64,000 nt of DNA from Burkholderiaceae bacterium (lineage in GTDB: Bacteria; Pseudomonadota; Gammaproteobacteria; Burkholderiales; Burkholderiaceae_E), in assembly GCA_023954045.1 (NCBI GenBank), contig JAMLIR010000014.1, positions 59,315-123,314 on the forward strand. Reading direction: 5' to 3'. The notes under the pieces were generated by a model. That model searched no databases. It had not been told where the DNA came from and worked only from the letters and a program-made list of their open reading frames with translations. Each line of letters starts with the position of its first letter. Position 1 is the stretch's first letter. The position numbers and the translations under genes are program-made. Below, one piece after another: positions 19,868 through 30,966 of this stretch.

Positions 19868-20482
19868 ATGCCGCTGCCCCCGCCCGAATGCCCGCGCACG
19901 CCGATGCACACCCGATCGGTGCGCATCGACGCATTCCGCCGCGCCGACGGCGCCTGGGATCTCGAGGCCGAGCTGGTCGACGTGAAGCCGCACGACGCGC
20001 CGCTCGCGGGCGGCGTGCGTCCCGCGGGCGAACCGGTGCACCTGATGCGCCTGCGCGTGACGATCGACGCCGCGGGCGAAGTGCTCGACGCAATCGCGGT
20101 GTCCGACGCGGTGCCGTATCGCGGCGTCTGCGAGGCGGTTGCCCCCGAATACCGACGCCTGGTGGGCCTGAACCTGCTGCGCGGCTTTCGAGCCGGCGTG
20201 CGCGAGCGGCTCGGCGGCGTCGGCGGATGCACGCACATGAGCGAGCTGGCCCAGGTGCTGCCGACCGCTGCGATCCAGGCGATGGCCGGTGACGAGTGGC
20301 GACGCCGTGAGCAACTCGAGCGCGCCGGCGGCAAGCCGCATCGCCCGTTCACGATCGATCGCTGCCACGCGTGGCGCAGCGACGGTCCGGTGGTCGAGCG
20401 CCATTTCCCGATCTGGTATCGGCCCGGATCCGCGTCCGCGTCCGTCCAGGATTCCCGTGTTTCGACAGAGGAACGACCGTGA
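19868..20482 (+). CDS. DUF2889 domain-containing protein
   Basis: 204 residues. Family features are the proline-rich start [16 protein letters not shown], then a strand-rich segment [22 protein letters not shown], the middle motif [13 protein letters not shown], and the late conserved [21 protein letters not shown]. No catalytic residues are known and the function is uncharacterised. The gene sits between recX and sucC in many Burkholderiales. Its stop overlaps the GTG start of sucC, implying translational coupling. Confidence 0.88.
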   Translation: MPLPPPECPRTPMHTRSVRIDAFRRADGAWDLEAELVDVKPHDAPLAGGVRPAGEPVHLMRLRVTIDAAGEVLDAIAVSDAVPYRGVCEAVAPEYRRLVGLNLLRGFRAGVRERLGGVGGCTHMSELAQVLPTAAIQAMAGDEWRRREQLERAGGKPHRPFTIDRCHAWRSDGPVVERHFPIWYRPGSASASVQDSRVSTEERP

Positions 20483-21639
20483 AGATCCATGAGTACCAGG
20501 GCAAGGAGATCCTGAAGAAGTACGGCGTCGCCGTGCCGCGCGGCATCCCGTGCTTCTCGGTCGACGAGGCGGTCAAGGCGGCCGAGACGCTGGGCGGCCC
20601 GGTCTGGGTCGTCAAGGCGCAGATCCACGCTGGCGGGCGCGGCAAGGGCGGCGGCGTGAAGCTCGCGCGCTCGATCGACGAGGTGCGCGCGCTGTCCGGC
20701 CAGATCCTGGGAATGCAGCTGAAAACCCACCAGACCGGACCCGAGGGCCAGAAGGTGCGCCGGCTGCTGATCGAGGAGGGTGCCGACATCCGCAAGGAGC
20801 TCTACGTCGGCATGGTGGTCGACCGGGTCAGCCAGCGCGTCTGCCTGATGGCCTCCAGCGAAGGGGGGATGGACATCGAGGAGGTCGCCGCGCACACGCC
20901 CGAAAAGATCCACAAGGTTTTCGTCGATCCGGTCGGCGGACTCACCGACGCCGAGTGCGACGACGTCGCGCGCAGAATCGGCATTCCGGACGCGAGCCTG
21001 CCGCAGGCGCGCACCGTGCTGCAGGGGTTGTACCGCGCGTTCTGGGAGACCGACGCGTCGCTCGCCGAGATCAACCCGCTGATCCTGACCGGCGACGGCA
21101 AGGTGATCGCGCTCGACGCGAAGCTGAATTTCGACGCCAACGCGCTGTTCCGGCATCCCGAGATCGTCGAATTGCGCGACCTCGACGAGGAAGACCCGGC
21201 CGAGATCGAGGCGTCGAAGTTCGACCTCGCCTACATCCAGCTCGACGGCAACATCGGCTGCCTGGTCAACGGCGCGGGCCTCGCGATGGCGACGATGGAC
21301 ACGATCAAGCTGTTCGGCGGCGAGCCGGCGAACTTCCTCGACGTCGGCGGCGGCGCCACCACCGAAAAGGTGACCGAGGCCTTCAAGATCATGCTGCGCA
21401 ATCCGAACCTGAAGGCGATCCTGGTCAACATCTTCGGCGGCATCATGCGCTGCGACGTGATCGCCGAGGGCGTGATCGCCGCGAGCAAGGCGGTCGGCCT
21501 GAAGGTGCCGCTGGTGGTGCGGATGAAGGGCACCAACGAGGAGCTCGGCAGGAAGATGCTGGCCGAGTCGGGGCTGCCGATCATCTCGGCCGAAACGATG
21601 GCCGAGGCGGCGCAGCAGGTCGTCGCTGCCGCCCGCTGA
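20479..21639 (+). CDS. sucC: Succinate--CoA ligase (ADP-forming) subunit beta
   Basis: 386 residues. The beta subunit of succinyl-CoA synthetase carries the ATP-grasp domain (about 1-240) and the C-terminal domain that contacts SucD. Motifs are [17 protein letters not shown] (GTG start), [39 protein letters not shown], and the glycine-rich [15 protein letters not shown]. The GTG at 20479 overlaps the preceding TGA, and AGAGGA is located upstream. sucD follows after 14 bases. Confidence 0.97.
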   Translation: MKIHEYQGKEILKKYGVAVPRGIPCFSVDEAVKAAETLGGPVWVVKAQIHAGGRGKGGGVKLARSIDEVRALSGQILGMQLKTHQTGPEGQKVRRLLIEEGADIRKELYVGMVVDRVSQRVCLMASSEGGMDIEEVAAHTPEKIHKVFVDPVGGLTDAECDDVARRIGIPDASLPQARTVLQGLYRAFWETDASLAEINPLILTGDGKVIALDAKLNFDANALFRHPEIVELRDLDEEDPAEIEASKFDLAYIQLDGNIGCLVNGAGLAMATMDTIKLFGGEPANFLDVGGGATTEKVTEAFKIMLRNPNLKAILVNIFGGIMRCDVIAEGVIAASKAVGLKVPLVVRMKGTNEELGRKMLAESGLPIISAETMAEAAQQVVAAAR

Positions 21640-21653
21640 CACGGAGACAGAGC

Positions 21654-22541
21654 ATGTCGATCCTGATCAACAAGGACACCAAGGTCATCACGCAGGGAAT
21701 CACCGGCAAGACCGGCCAGTTCCACACCCGGATGTGCCGCGACTACGCGAACGGACGGGCCGCTTTCGTCGCCGGCGTCAATCCGAAGAAGGCGGGCGAG
21801 GACTTCGAGGGCATCCCGATCTTCGCCAGCGTGAAGGAAGCGCGCGAGAAGACCGGCGCGACCGTCTCGGTCGTCTACGTGCCGCCGGCGGGCGCCGCCG
21901 ACGCGATCTGGGAGGCGGTCGACGCCGATCTCGACCTCGTGATCTGCATCACCGAGGGCATCCCGGTGCGCGACATGATCGTCGTGCGCGACCGGATGCG
22001 CCGCGAGAACCGCAGGACGCTGCTGCTCGGGCCGAACTGCCCCGGCGTGATCACGCCCGACGAACTGAAGATCGGCATCATGCCCGGTCACATCCATCGC
22101 AAGGGCCGCGTCGGCGTCGTCTCGCGCTCCGGAACGCTGACCTACGAGGCGGTCGCGCAACTCACCGAGCTCGGCCTCGGGCAGTCGTCCGCGGTGGGCA
22201 TCGGCGGCGACCCGATCAACGGCCTGAAGCACATCGACGTGATGAAGATGTTCAACGACGATCCTGACACCGACGCCGTGATCATGATCGGCGAAATCGG
22301 CGGCCCCGACGAGGCGAACGCGGCGCGCTGGATCAAGGACAACATGAAGAAGCCGGTGGTCGGGTTCATCGCCGGCGTCACCGCGCCCGCGGGCAAGCGG
22401 ATGGGCCATGCCGGGGCGCTGATCTCGGGGGGCGCGGACACCGCGCAGGCCAAGCTCGAGATCATGGAGGCCTGCGGAATGAAGGTGACGCGAAATCCGT
22501 CCGAGATGGGCCGGCTGCTGAAGTCGGTCCTGCGCGGGTAG
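21654..22541 (+). CDS. sucD: Succinate--CoA ligase subunit alpha
   Basis: 295 residues. The alpha subunit binds CoA ([19 protein letters not shown] near the N-terminus) and carries the phosphohistidine in [13 protein letters not shown] (near residue 250). Together with SucC it makes ATP from succinyl-CoA in the citric acid cycle. A GGAGACAG ribosome site precedes the ATG. Confidence 0.97.
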   Translation: MSILINKDTKVITQGITGKTGQFHTRMCRDYANGRAAFVAGVNPKKAGEDFEGIPIFASVKEAREKTGATVSVVYVPPAGAADAIWEAVDADLDLVICITEGIPVRDMIVVRDRMRRENRRTLLLGPNCPGVITPDELKIGIMPGHIHRKGRVGVVSRSGTLTYEAVAQLTELGLGQSSAVGIGGDPINGLKHIDVMKMFNDDPDTDAVIMIGEIGGPDEANAARWIKDNMKKPVVGFIAGVTAPAGKRMGHAGALISGGADTAQAKLEIMEACGMKVTRNPSEMGRLLKSVLRG

Positions 22542-22577
22542 GCCGTCCCGACCACCGACCTCGACCCGGAGCCTTCG

Positions 22578-23276
22578 ATGGAGTTCACTTCCGCAGCTTT
22601 CTGGGCTGCGCTCGGCTCGATCGTCCTCGCGAACATCCTGCTGTCCGGCGACAACGCGGTGGTCATCGCCCTCGCGGCGCGGGGACTGCCCGCCCGCCAG
22701 CAGAAGAAGGCGATCTTCTGGGGCAGCGCCGCCGCGATCGTGATGCGGATCGCGCTCACGGTGCTGGCGGCCGAGATGCTCACCTGGCCGTACCTGAAGA
22801 TCATCGGCGGGCTGCTGCTGCTGTACATCGGCGTGTCGCTGATCCTCGACGACGACTCCGACGAGGAGGGCGACGGCAAGGCCGTGGCGAGCGGCCTGTT
22901 CGCCGCGGTGCGCACGATCCTGGTCGCCGACCTCGTGATGAGCCTCGACAACGTGCTCGCGGTGGCTGCTGCCGCCAACGGCGACATGGTGCTGCTCGTC
23001 ATCGGTCTGGCGATCAGCATTCCGCTGATCATTGCCGGAAGCACGATGCTGCTGAAGGTGATGGAGCGGTTCCCGGTCATCATCACGGTCGGCGCCGCAT
23101 TGCTCGGGTTCCTGGCCGGCGAGATGGAACTCACCGACCCCGCGGTCGAGAACTGGGTCGGCGGCGTTCCGCACGACGCGGTCACCGCTGCCGGAGTAGC
23201 CGGCGCCCTGCTGGTCATCGTCACCGCCCACCTGCTGCGGCGCCGCTCCCGCGCACAGGCTTCGATGCAGCGCTGA
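22578..23276 (+). CDS. TerC/YjbE family integral membrane protein (paralogue 1)
   Basis: 232 residues with about seven membrane segments. The two family signatures with acidic residues inside the membrane are present: ANILLSGDNAVVIALAA (near residue 20) and VADLVMSLDNVLAVAAAA (near 115). Members export metals, with manganese efflux best supported for riboswitch-controlled relatives. The gene starts 36 bases after sucD and appears to belong to that transcription unit. It has no riboswitch of its own, unlike the second copy. Confidence 0.92.
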   Translation: MEFTSAAFWAALGSIVLANILLSGDNAVVIALAARGLPARQQKKAIFWGSAAAIVMRIALTVLAAEMLTWPYLKIIGGLLLLYIGVSLILDDDSDEEGDGKAVASGLFAAVRTILVADLVMSLDNVLAVAAAANGDMVLLVIGLAISIPLIIAGSTMLLKVMERFPVIITVGAALLGFLAGEMELTDPAVENWVGGVPHDAVTAAGVAGALLVIVTAHLLRRRSRAQASMQR

Positions 23277-23357
23277 GCGGGGCGCGCGCGGCGGCGCGCG
23301 CCGCCCGGCCGCGGGGCGACTTGCGCGCCCTTCCGATTGCTGGTCCAATTCGGCGCT

Positions 23358-23500
23358 GAAGGGGAGTAGCTCTACACACGCCGAACCGGCACAGCCGGGC
23401 GGGCGTGCATGTCAGCAGGTCGTCAGTACGAAGACGCGACGTCCGTCGCGCTTCCGGCCTTCCGGGCAGGTTTTCAAAGTCCTTGCCGAGCGAGACCTTC
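23358..23500 (+). ncRNA. yybP-ykoY manganese riboswitch
   Basis: The 333-base gap between the two terC paralogues contains the hallmarks of the yybP-ykoY aptamer: GAAGGGGAGTAGC at 23358-23370, an internal GTCAGCAGGTCGTCAG element, and GCGAGACCTTC at 23490-23500. Closing helix P1 forms between GAAGG (23358-23362) and CCTTC (23496-23500). The aptamer ends 109 bases before the terC start. This RNA class binds Mn2+ and switches on TerC or MntP-type exporters. The remaining 100 bases probably form the expression platform; I did not fold it. Confidence 0.88.
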
Positions 23501-23609
23501 GATGCGGACCGCAGCCCTGCGGAGCTCGAAGGCGGGTATTCGTCCTCCATTCAGTTTCGTCGTCGTTGCGGCATGACCTGCGTGCAGCCCTGCTGAAGGA
23601 GTTCGCTCG

Positions 23610-24317
23610 ATGGAGTTTCTGTCGCCTGCGTGGTTCTCGGCCCTTGCGGCCATCGTCGTGATCGACCTCGTCCTCGCCGGAGACAACGCGATCGTCATCG
23701 CGCTGGCGTGCCGCAACCTGCCCCAGCGGCTGCGGATGCGCGGCATCCTCTGGGGTACCGCGGGCGCAATCGGCATTCGCGTGGCCCTGATCGTCTTCGC
23801 GATCACGCTGCTGACGGTGCCCTACCTGAAGCTCGTCGGCGGCGTGCTGCTCGTCTGGGTCGGCGTCAAGCTGGTCGCGCCCGACGACGAGGACAAGCAC
23901 GGCAGCATCGAGGGCGGCGCCACGCTGATGTCGGCGATCAAGACGATCATCGTGGCCGACCTCGTCATGAGCTTCGACAACGTGATCGCGATCGCCGGCG
24001 CCGCGCAGCAGGCCGAACCGGAACACCAGACGAGCCTCGTGATCCTGGGGCTGCTGATCAGCATCCCGCTGATCGTCTGGGGCAGCACGCTGGTGCTCAG
24101 GCTGCTCGAGCGCTTTCCGCTGCTGATCACGCTGGGCGGCGCGCTGCTGGGCTGGATTGCCGGCGGCATGATGATCACCGACGTCGCTACCGTCGAGGCG
24201 ATCGGCGAGCCACCGGCCTCGGTGCGCCATGCGGCATCGGCCGCCGGGGCGGCGCTGGTGGTGCTGATCGGCAGGGTGCTGAGCGCCCGGCGCAGGGCGG
24301 CCGTCCACGCCGACTGA
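23610..24317 (+). CDS. TerC/YjbE family integral membrane protein (paralogue 2, riboswitch-controlled)
   Basis: 235 residues with the same seven-helix plan as its neighbour and the same acidic membrane motifs: VVIDLVLAGDNAIVIALAC near residue 20 and VADLVMSFDNVIAIAGAA near 120. Because a yybP-ykoY aptamer lies in its leader, a manganese-export role is likely; this rests on known regulation of the family. The tandem pair probably arose by duplication. Confidence 0.93.
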   Translation: MEFLSPAWFSALAAIVVIDLVLAGDNAIVIALACRNLPQRLRMRGILWGTAGAIGIRVALIVFAITLLTVPYLKLVGGVLLVWVGVKLVAPDDEDKHGSIEGGATLMSAIKTIIVADLVMSFDNVIAIAGAAQQAEPEHQTSLVILGLLISIPLIVWGSTLVLRLLERFPLLITLGGALLGWIAGGMMITDVATVEAIGEPPASVRHAASAAGAALVVLIGRVLSARRRAAVHAD

Positions 24318-24331
24318 AGCCTTTGCGGACT

Positions 24332-24368
24332 GGCCCGCGCGGGCGGCGCGAACCGGCCCGCGCGGGCC
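24332..24368. repeat. Pair of GC palindromes, 23-base period
   Basis: Two copies of GGCCCGCGCGGGC (24332-24344 and 24355-24367), each self-complementary and each followed by a GCGCGAA-like tail, lie in the 219-base gap after the second terC. They could form hairpins in the transcript. There is no T-run, so a classical terminator is not supported. Confidence 0.55.
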
Positions 24369-24536
24369 GCGCGAAGGGTGGCGCGTCGGCAGCGCGGGCC
24401 GAGCGTCGCCGGCCGGCGCGAGTTGTCGCGCGGGCGATGCATTCGCCCGCTCGCGCCTCGCCGTCCGACCGAGCCGAACGGCCGTTCATGAAATAGTTCC
24501 TCGGGGGGGTTTTCGCTCGACGGTAGCCTGCTGCGC

Positions 24537-25175
24537 ATGGCCGATGCCGAACATTCAGGGATGCGGGACCGGGAAGCCGCGGTAGCGATTCGCCTGCTCG
24601 TCAGCAGCGGCCAGTCGCCGTTGCGCATCGTTCCGGTCGCAAAGGAGTGCCTGACCATCGGTCGGCGCCCGTACAATGACATACCCCTGGACGACCTGAC
24701 CGTCAGCGGCGAGCACGCGCTGGTGCGCACGCGGGGCACCGAGAGCGTGGTCCACGACCTCGACAGTCGCAACGGCACGCTGGTCAACGGGATGGCCGTC
24801 AAGCAACGGGTACTCTGCGACGGAGACGTGATCGACATCGGCATCTACCGGCTGCGCTACGTGCTCGACCGGACGACGCTCGCCGAGACGCAGCCGCCCG
24901 AGGCCCGTCAGCCGACGGCGTTCGTCGACTTCCTGAGCGGACCGCTGGCGGGCACCTCGCAGCGCATCGACCGGTCGATCACGCGCCTGGGCGGCCACGC
25001 CGAGCAGGTGGCGGTGATCTCGCGCCGCAAGGGCCGCTTCCACATCACCCACCTCGAGGGCCTGGCCTTTCCGCAGGTCAACGGGGAGCAGATCGGCCTG
25101 ACCGCGCGGCCGGTCGTGGACGGCGACCTGATCGAGCTAGCGGGCGTGATGATGCGTTTCCGGCTCGGCGGTTGA
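24537..25175 (+). CDS. Protein with two FHA domains (second degenerate)
   Basis: 212 residues, no membrane segment. The first forkhead-associated domain (about 20-95) is complete: TIGRRPYNDIPLDDLTVSGEHA and DLDSRNGTLVNGMAV carry the phosphothreonine-binding Arg, Ser-x-x-His and Asn. The second (about 125-210) keeps the fold outline ([19 protein letters not shown] and PQVNGEQIG) but lacks the Ser-x-x-His pattern. FHA domains bind phosphothreonine peptides, yet no Ser/Thr kinase is in the window. It sits 24 bases before the cyclase gene, so the protein probably belongs to the same signalling unit. Confidence 0.9.
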   Translation: MADAEHSGMRDREAAVAIRLLVSSGQSPLRIVPVAKECLTIGRRPYNDIPLDDLTVSGEHALVRTRGTESVVHDLDSRNGTLVNGMAVKQRVLCDGDVIDIGIYRLRYVLDRTTLAETQPPEARQPTAFVDFLSGPLAGTSQRIDRSITRLGGHAEQVAVISRRKGRFHITHLEGLAFPQVNGEQIGLTARPVVDGDLIELAGVMMRFRLGG

Positions 25176-25199
25176 GCCGCCGGGCGGGACGGGCCATCG

Positions 25200-27189
25200 A
25201 TGTCCCCGCTGCAGAAATCCCGGTTCTGGCGGGCGATCGCCGGTCTTGCGGTCGTCGTCGCGTTCGCCGCAGCCGATCTCGGCGCGTTTCGCGCCCCGGC
25301 CCTGTCCGCGCTGGACCGCGAACTCTACGATGGCCGCCAGCGCCTCGCGGCGCCGGCGCTCGACGAGCGCATCGTCGTCGTCGACATCGACGAACGCAGC
25401 CTGGCCGAGCAGGGCCGCTGGCCCTGGGATCGCGGCAGGATCGCCGCACTGGCCGAGGCGCTCGTCGACCGGGGCGGCGCGGCGGTGGTCGGCTTCGACG
25501 TCGTCTTCGCCGAACGCCAGGCGGGCACGGAAGACGATGCGCGGTTGGCGCGGGCGCTCGCCGGGCGCCCGGTCGTGCTGGGCTACTACTTCAGCAGCGA
25601 CCGCGAGGGCCGCACCAGCGGCGCGCTGCCGGCGCCGCTCTACCAGGGCGACGCGGCGCGCGAACTGGCGCCGCGCATCACGCACGCGAACGGCTTCGGC
25701 GCGAACCTCGGCGAGTTGCAGCGTGCCGCGCGCGGGTCCGGGTTCTTCAATCCGTTCCTCGGCGGCGGCCTCGATCCCGACGGCGTGATCCGGGCGCTTC
25801 CGCTGCTCGCCGGCTATCGAGGGGCGGTCTACGAGTCGCTGGCGGTCGCCGTCCTGCGCGAGTACCTCGGCAACGCGTCGCTGGCGGTCCGGGGCGACCT
25901 GCTCGCGCTCGACGGCGCGCGCGGGCGCGTCGAACTGCCGGTCTCGGCGGGGTTCACGGCGATGGTGCCGCTGGCCGGGCGTGGCGGCCCCGCCGGCGGG
26001 CACTTCCGCTACCTGTCCGCCACCGACGTGCTCGAGGGCCGCGTCGACTGGAACCTGCTTCGCGGCCGGATCGTGCTGGTCGGCACGACCGCGCCGGGAC
26101 AGACCGACCTGCGGGCGACGCCGGTCAGCGAGGTATTCCCGGGCGTCGAGATCCACGCGTCGCTGATCTCCGGCGCGCTCGACGGACGGCTGAAGCAGCG
26201 ACCCGTCGAGGCGCCGGCGATCGCCGCGCTCGCGACGCTGGTGGTCGCCGGGCTGCTCGCGCTCGTGCTGCCCACGCTGGGCGCGGTCGGCGCGGTGCTC
26301 GCCAGCGTGGCTGCGGCGGCGACGCTCGCGGGCGCGAACGCGATCGCCTACTCGAGCCTCGGCCAGGTCGTGCCGCTCGCGTCCTCGCTCGCCGCAGTGC
26401 TGGTGCTTGGCCTGTTCAACCTGACGGCGGGATGGTTCGCCGAGGGGCGCGCGCGCCGCGCGATGGTGGAGCTGTTCGGCGAGTACGTGTCGCCGGACCT
26501 GGTCGAGCAGATGGCCCGCGATCCGTTCAGCTACCGCAATGCGCAAAGCACCAACCGCGAACTGACGATCCTGTTCGCCGACATCCGCGGCTTCACGCGG
26601 ATCGCCGAGACGATGGAACCCGAGGCGCTGCGCGAATACATCAACGCATTTCTGACCGGGATGACCGGCATCATCCACGCGCACCGCGGGACGGTCGACA
26701 AGTACATGGGCGACGCCGTGATGGCGTTCTGGGGCGCGCCGGTCGAGGATCCGGCTCACGCCGACCACGCGGTCTCGGCGGCGCTCGCGATGCAGGCCGA
26801 AGTGCGCCGGATGTCCGAGACCTTGCGCGCGCGCGGCCTGCCGCCGCTCGCGGTGGGAATCGGCATCAACACCGGCGTGGTGCGCGTCGGCGACATGGGT
26901 TCGAAACTGCGGCGCGCCTATACGGTCATCGGCGACGCGGTCAACCTCGCGTCGCGCCTCGAGGGCTTGACCAAGCACTACGAGGTTCCGATCATCGTGG
27001 GCGAGGCGACGGTCAGGCGCTGTCGCCGGCATGCATTCTTCGAGCTCGCCCGTGCCAGCGTCGCGGGCCGCGCCGAGCCGGTCGGGGCGTTCGTGCCGAC
27101 GGCCGCGCCCGGAACCGCCGGAGAGGGCATTGCAACGCGCCCGATGACCGCGCAGGACCAGACGCCGAGGAACGCCAGGGAAGCCTTGC

Positions 27190-27215
<26 letters not shown>
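25200..27215 (+). CDS. Adenylate cyclase with CHASE2 sensor domain
   Basis: 671 residues. Order: N-terminal membrane helix (about 10-28), extracytoplasmic CHASE2 domain (about 38-330), three membrane helices (about 338-414), and a class III cyclase domain (about 450-625). The metal-binding aspartates are in ILFADIRGFT and DKYMGDAVMAFW. The residue pair that selects the base is Lys (DKYMGD) and Thr (YTVIGDAVN), which favours ATP over GTP. The transition-state Asn and Arg are in GDAVNLASRLE. It probably makes cAMP in response to an envelope signal. Its last 26 bases overlap the phosphodiesterase start, so maker and breaker are coupled. Confidence 0.93.
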
Positions 27216-28799
<1,584 letters not shown>

Positions 28800-28840
28800 T
28801 GACCGATTGACCGGCACCCTGGGTGTCGGCCCGAAAGCAG

Positions 28841-28880
28841 GAAAGCCCGCCCCTCGTGGCGGGCTTTCTCTCTTTTCGCG
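28841..28880 (+). terminator. Rho-independent terminator of pilA
   Basis: An 11-base perfect stem, GAAAGCCCGCC (28841-28851) and GGCGGGCTTTC (28858-28868), with a 6-base loop, then the T-rich TCTCTTTTC. It lies about 40 bases after the pilin stop. The rest of the 304-base gap up to thiE holds no gene that I can support. Confidence 0.9.
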
Positions 28881-29103
28881 GCGCGTGCGACCGAGTTCCA
28901 GAAGATGCAGGTTTCGCCTCGCGCCGGTTGCCCGGCGCGTTTGCCCTGCGCGCTCTCGTTGGCGCGGCCGCCCGGTCTCGTGCCGTTCGGGATGACCTGA
29001 TGCCGGGACGCGCCGCCGCCCTGGCACCGCAGCCGGAGCATTCACCGCAATCGTGCCGCCACCGACGCAATCCGGGACAGCCCGACCGCCGTCGCCGTCC
29101 GGT

Positions 29104-29766
29104 TCACGGCCGTCGGCACCCCGCCTCGAATGCCTCGACGACACTGCGCGCGTTTACGTCGATCTGCTCGGCACCAGCGCGCCCGACGCCACCAGCTTCC
29201 CCGAACACCGCAGTGATCACCGCCACCGCCTCCGCCCCCGCCTGCGCCACCTCGTACGCATTGCCCGCGTCGATCCCGCCGATCGCCACCGCGTGCATCC
29301 CGGCCGCGCGCGCGCGGGCGAACAATTCGAGCGGCGCGCGCACCGCGCCGGGCTTGACCGCCGACACGAACACGCTGCCGAACGCGACGTAGTCGGCAAT
29401 CCCGCGCACCGCCTGCGCGCGCTCGAACGAGTCGTAGCAGGACACGCCGAGGACCGGCCGCGCGCCGAGCGCGGCGCGCACGATCGCGGGGTCGCCGTCG
29501 TCGCGCCCGATGTGCAGGCCGTCGGCGTTCACCGCGCTGGCCAGTTCGACCGTGTCGTTGACGATGAACAGCGCGCCGGCCTCGCGGCAGATGCGCGCGA
29601 GCCGCTGCGCCTGGCGCAGCCGTTGCGCCGCGTCCGCGACCTTGTTGCGGTACTGAACGGCCGACGCGCCGCCGCGAATGGCGGCGGCAACGGCCATCAC
29701 GAGCCAGTCGTCGTCGACGGTGTCCGGCGTGAGCACGTAGAGCCCCGACGGCAGTCGCCTGTTCAT
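29104..29766 (-). CDS. thiE: Thiamine-phosphate synthase
   Basis: 220 residues, TIM barrel. ThiE joins HMP-diphosphate and thiazole phosphate to form thiamine phosphate, the substrate of ThiL encoded earlier in this window. Conserved residues are in SAVQYRNKVAD (diphosphate Lys/Arg), LFIVNDTVELA, GLHIGRDD, FGSVFVSAVKPG and AIGGIDAGN. It is divergent from rubredoxin across a 175-base gap in which I see no TPP riboswitch core on this strand. Confidence 0.94.
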   Translation of the reverse strand: MNRRLPSGLYVLTPDTVDDDWLVMAVAAAIRGGASAVQYRNKVADAAQRLRQAQRLARICREAGALFIVNDTVELASAVNADGLHIGRDDGDPAIVRAALGARPVLGVSCYDSFERAQAVRGIADYVAFGSVFVSAVKPGAVRAPLELFARARAAGMHAVAIGGIDAGNAYEVAQAGAEAVAVITAVFGEAGGVGRAGAEQIDVNARSVVEAFEAGCRRP

Positions 29767-29941
29767 TGCGTGTTCCTGTGCGTTTGTCGCAACACCGAAG
29801 CCACTGGTCGGCGATGAAAGGTGAGCGCTTCCCCCCGAGGTTAACATCGCCGCACGGTCGCCATGAGCGTGCCGACACCTACACGAATCCGTCACGCGGC
29901 CCGCGGGGGCAGTGCGGAAAGACAGCCGAAGGGAACCGACG

Positions 29942-30130
29942 ATGAGCGACGCGCCGAGCGCAGGGTACCGCACGTGGATGTGCCTGATCTGCGGATGGAT
30001 GTACGAGGAAGAGAAGGGGCTGCCGGACGAGGGGATCGCGCCCGGCACGCGCTGGGAGGACATCCCGCCCAACTGGACCTGCCCCGAGTGCGGCGCTCGC
30101 AAGGAAGACTTCGAGATGGTGGAGACATGA
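29942..30130 (+). CDS. Rubredoxin
   Basis: 62 residues. Two CxxC knuckles, CLICG and CPECG, hold one iron, with the usual YEEEKGLPDEGIAPGTRWEDIP between them. A small cytosolic electron carrier. The ATG at 29942 follows GGGAA; an upstream ATG at 29912 would add ten residues without similarity. It ends directly before pilG, an arrangement seen in many betaproteobacteria. Confidence 0.95.
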   Translation: MSDAPSAGYRTWMCLICGWMYEEEKGLPDEGIAPGTRWEDIPPNWTCPECGARKEDFEMVET

Positions 30131-30131
30131 G

Positions 30132-30557
30132 ATGAGCGCGGTCGCAGGGCTGACGGGCTTGAAGGTGATGGTGATCGACGACAGCAACACGATTCGTCGA
30201 AGCGCCGAGATCTTCCTGAAGCAGTCCGGCTGCCAGGTGATCCTCGCCGAGGACGGGTTCGACGCGCTGGCGAAGATCGCCGACAACGATCCCGACCTGA
30301 TCTTCTGCGACATCCTGATGCCGCGTCTCGACGGCTACCAGACCTGCGCGCTGATCAAGAAGAGCCCGCGGTTCAGCGAGACCCCGGTGGTGATGCTCTC
30401 GAGCAAGGACGGCCTGTTCGATCGCGCGCGCGGCCGCATGGTCGGCTGCGACCAGTACCTGACCAAGCCGTTCACGAAGGACAGCCTGATCCGCACCGCG
30501 GTCGACTACGCGCGGCGCGCCAACGCGATGCCCAGCCCCGCGCAGGCGAGCGCGTGA
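30132..30557 (+). CDS. pilG: Twitching motility response regulator PilG
   Basis: 141-residue single-domain CheY-like receiver. Acidic pocket and phosphoacceptor are in MVIDDSNTIRRSAE and LIFCDILMPRLDGYQ, the switch Ser/Thr in VVMLSSKDG, and the Lys in YLTKPFTKDSL. In Pseudomonas the homologue takes phosphate from ChpA, promotes pilus extension and stimulates cAMP production. It begins one base after the rubredoxin stop, so the two genes are cotranscribed. Confidence 0.93.
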   Translation: MSAVAGLTGLKVMVIDDSNTIRRSAEIFLKQSGCQVILAEDGFDALAKIADNDPDLIFCDILMPRLDGYQTCALIKKSPRFSETPVVMLSSKDGLFDRARGRMVGCDQYLTKPFTKDSLIRTAVDYARRANAMPSPAQASA

Positions 30558-30595
30558 GGCCGCGACACCGGTACCACGGAACCGAGGAACCCAGA

Positions 30596-30964
30596 ATGCC
30601 CCCGCAGAAGATCCTGGTCGTCGACGATTCCCCGACCGAGCGTTTCTTTCTCGCCGAGTTGCTCGCGAAGAAGGGCTACACCGTCATCACGGCCGAGAAC
30701 GGCCAGGAGGCGATCGTCAAGGTGAAGGCCGAGCGCCCGAACCTGGTGCTGATGGACGTCGTCATGCCCGGCCAGAACGGCTTCCAGATCACCCGCGCGC
30801 TCACGCGCGATCCGGAGACCCAGGGAATCCCGATCATCATCTGCACCAGCAAGTCCAACGAGACCGATCGGATCTGGGGCCTGCGCCAGGGCGCGCGCGA
30901 GTACCTGGTCAAGCCGGTCAAGCCCGAGGAACTTCTGGCCCGCGTGGCCGACCTGGCGCACTGA
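30596..30964 (+). CDS. pilH: Twitching motility response regulator PilH
   Basis: 122-residue receiver domain: ILVVDDSPTERFFLAELL, the phosphoacceptor in LVLMDVVMPGQNGFQ, switch residues in IIICTSKSNETD, and Lys in YLVKPVKPEELL. In the Pil-Chp pathway PilH acts as a second receiver, often as phosphate sink or retraction regulator. The ATG at 30596 gives the expected start MPPQKILVV. pilI begins two bases after its stop. Confidence 0.93.
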   Translation: MPPQKILVVDDSPTERFFLAELLAKKGYTVITAENGQEAIVKVKAERPNLVLMDVVMPGQNGFQITRALTRDPETQGIPIIICTSKSNETDRIWGLRQGAREYLVKPVKPEELLARVADLAH

Positions 30965-30966
30965 TC

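Noticed and set aside
23281-23335. Terminator after the first terC gene
   Set aside because: A GC-only hairpin can form, but there is no T-run; intrinsic termination is not supported.
29767-29941. TPP riboswitch before thiE
   Set aside because: I found no CTGAGA or ACCTGATC-type core on either strand of this gap.
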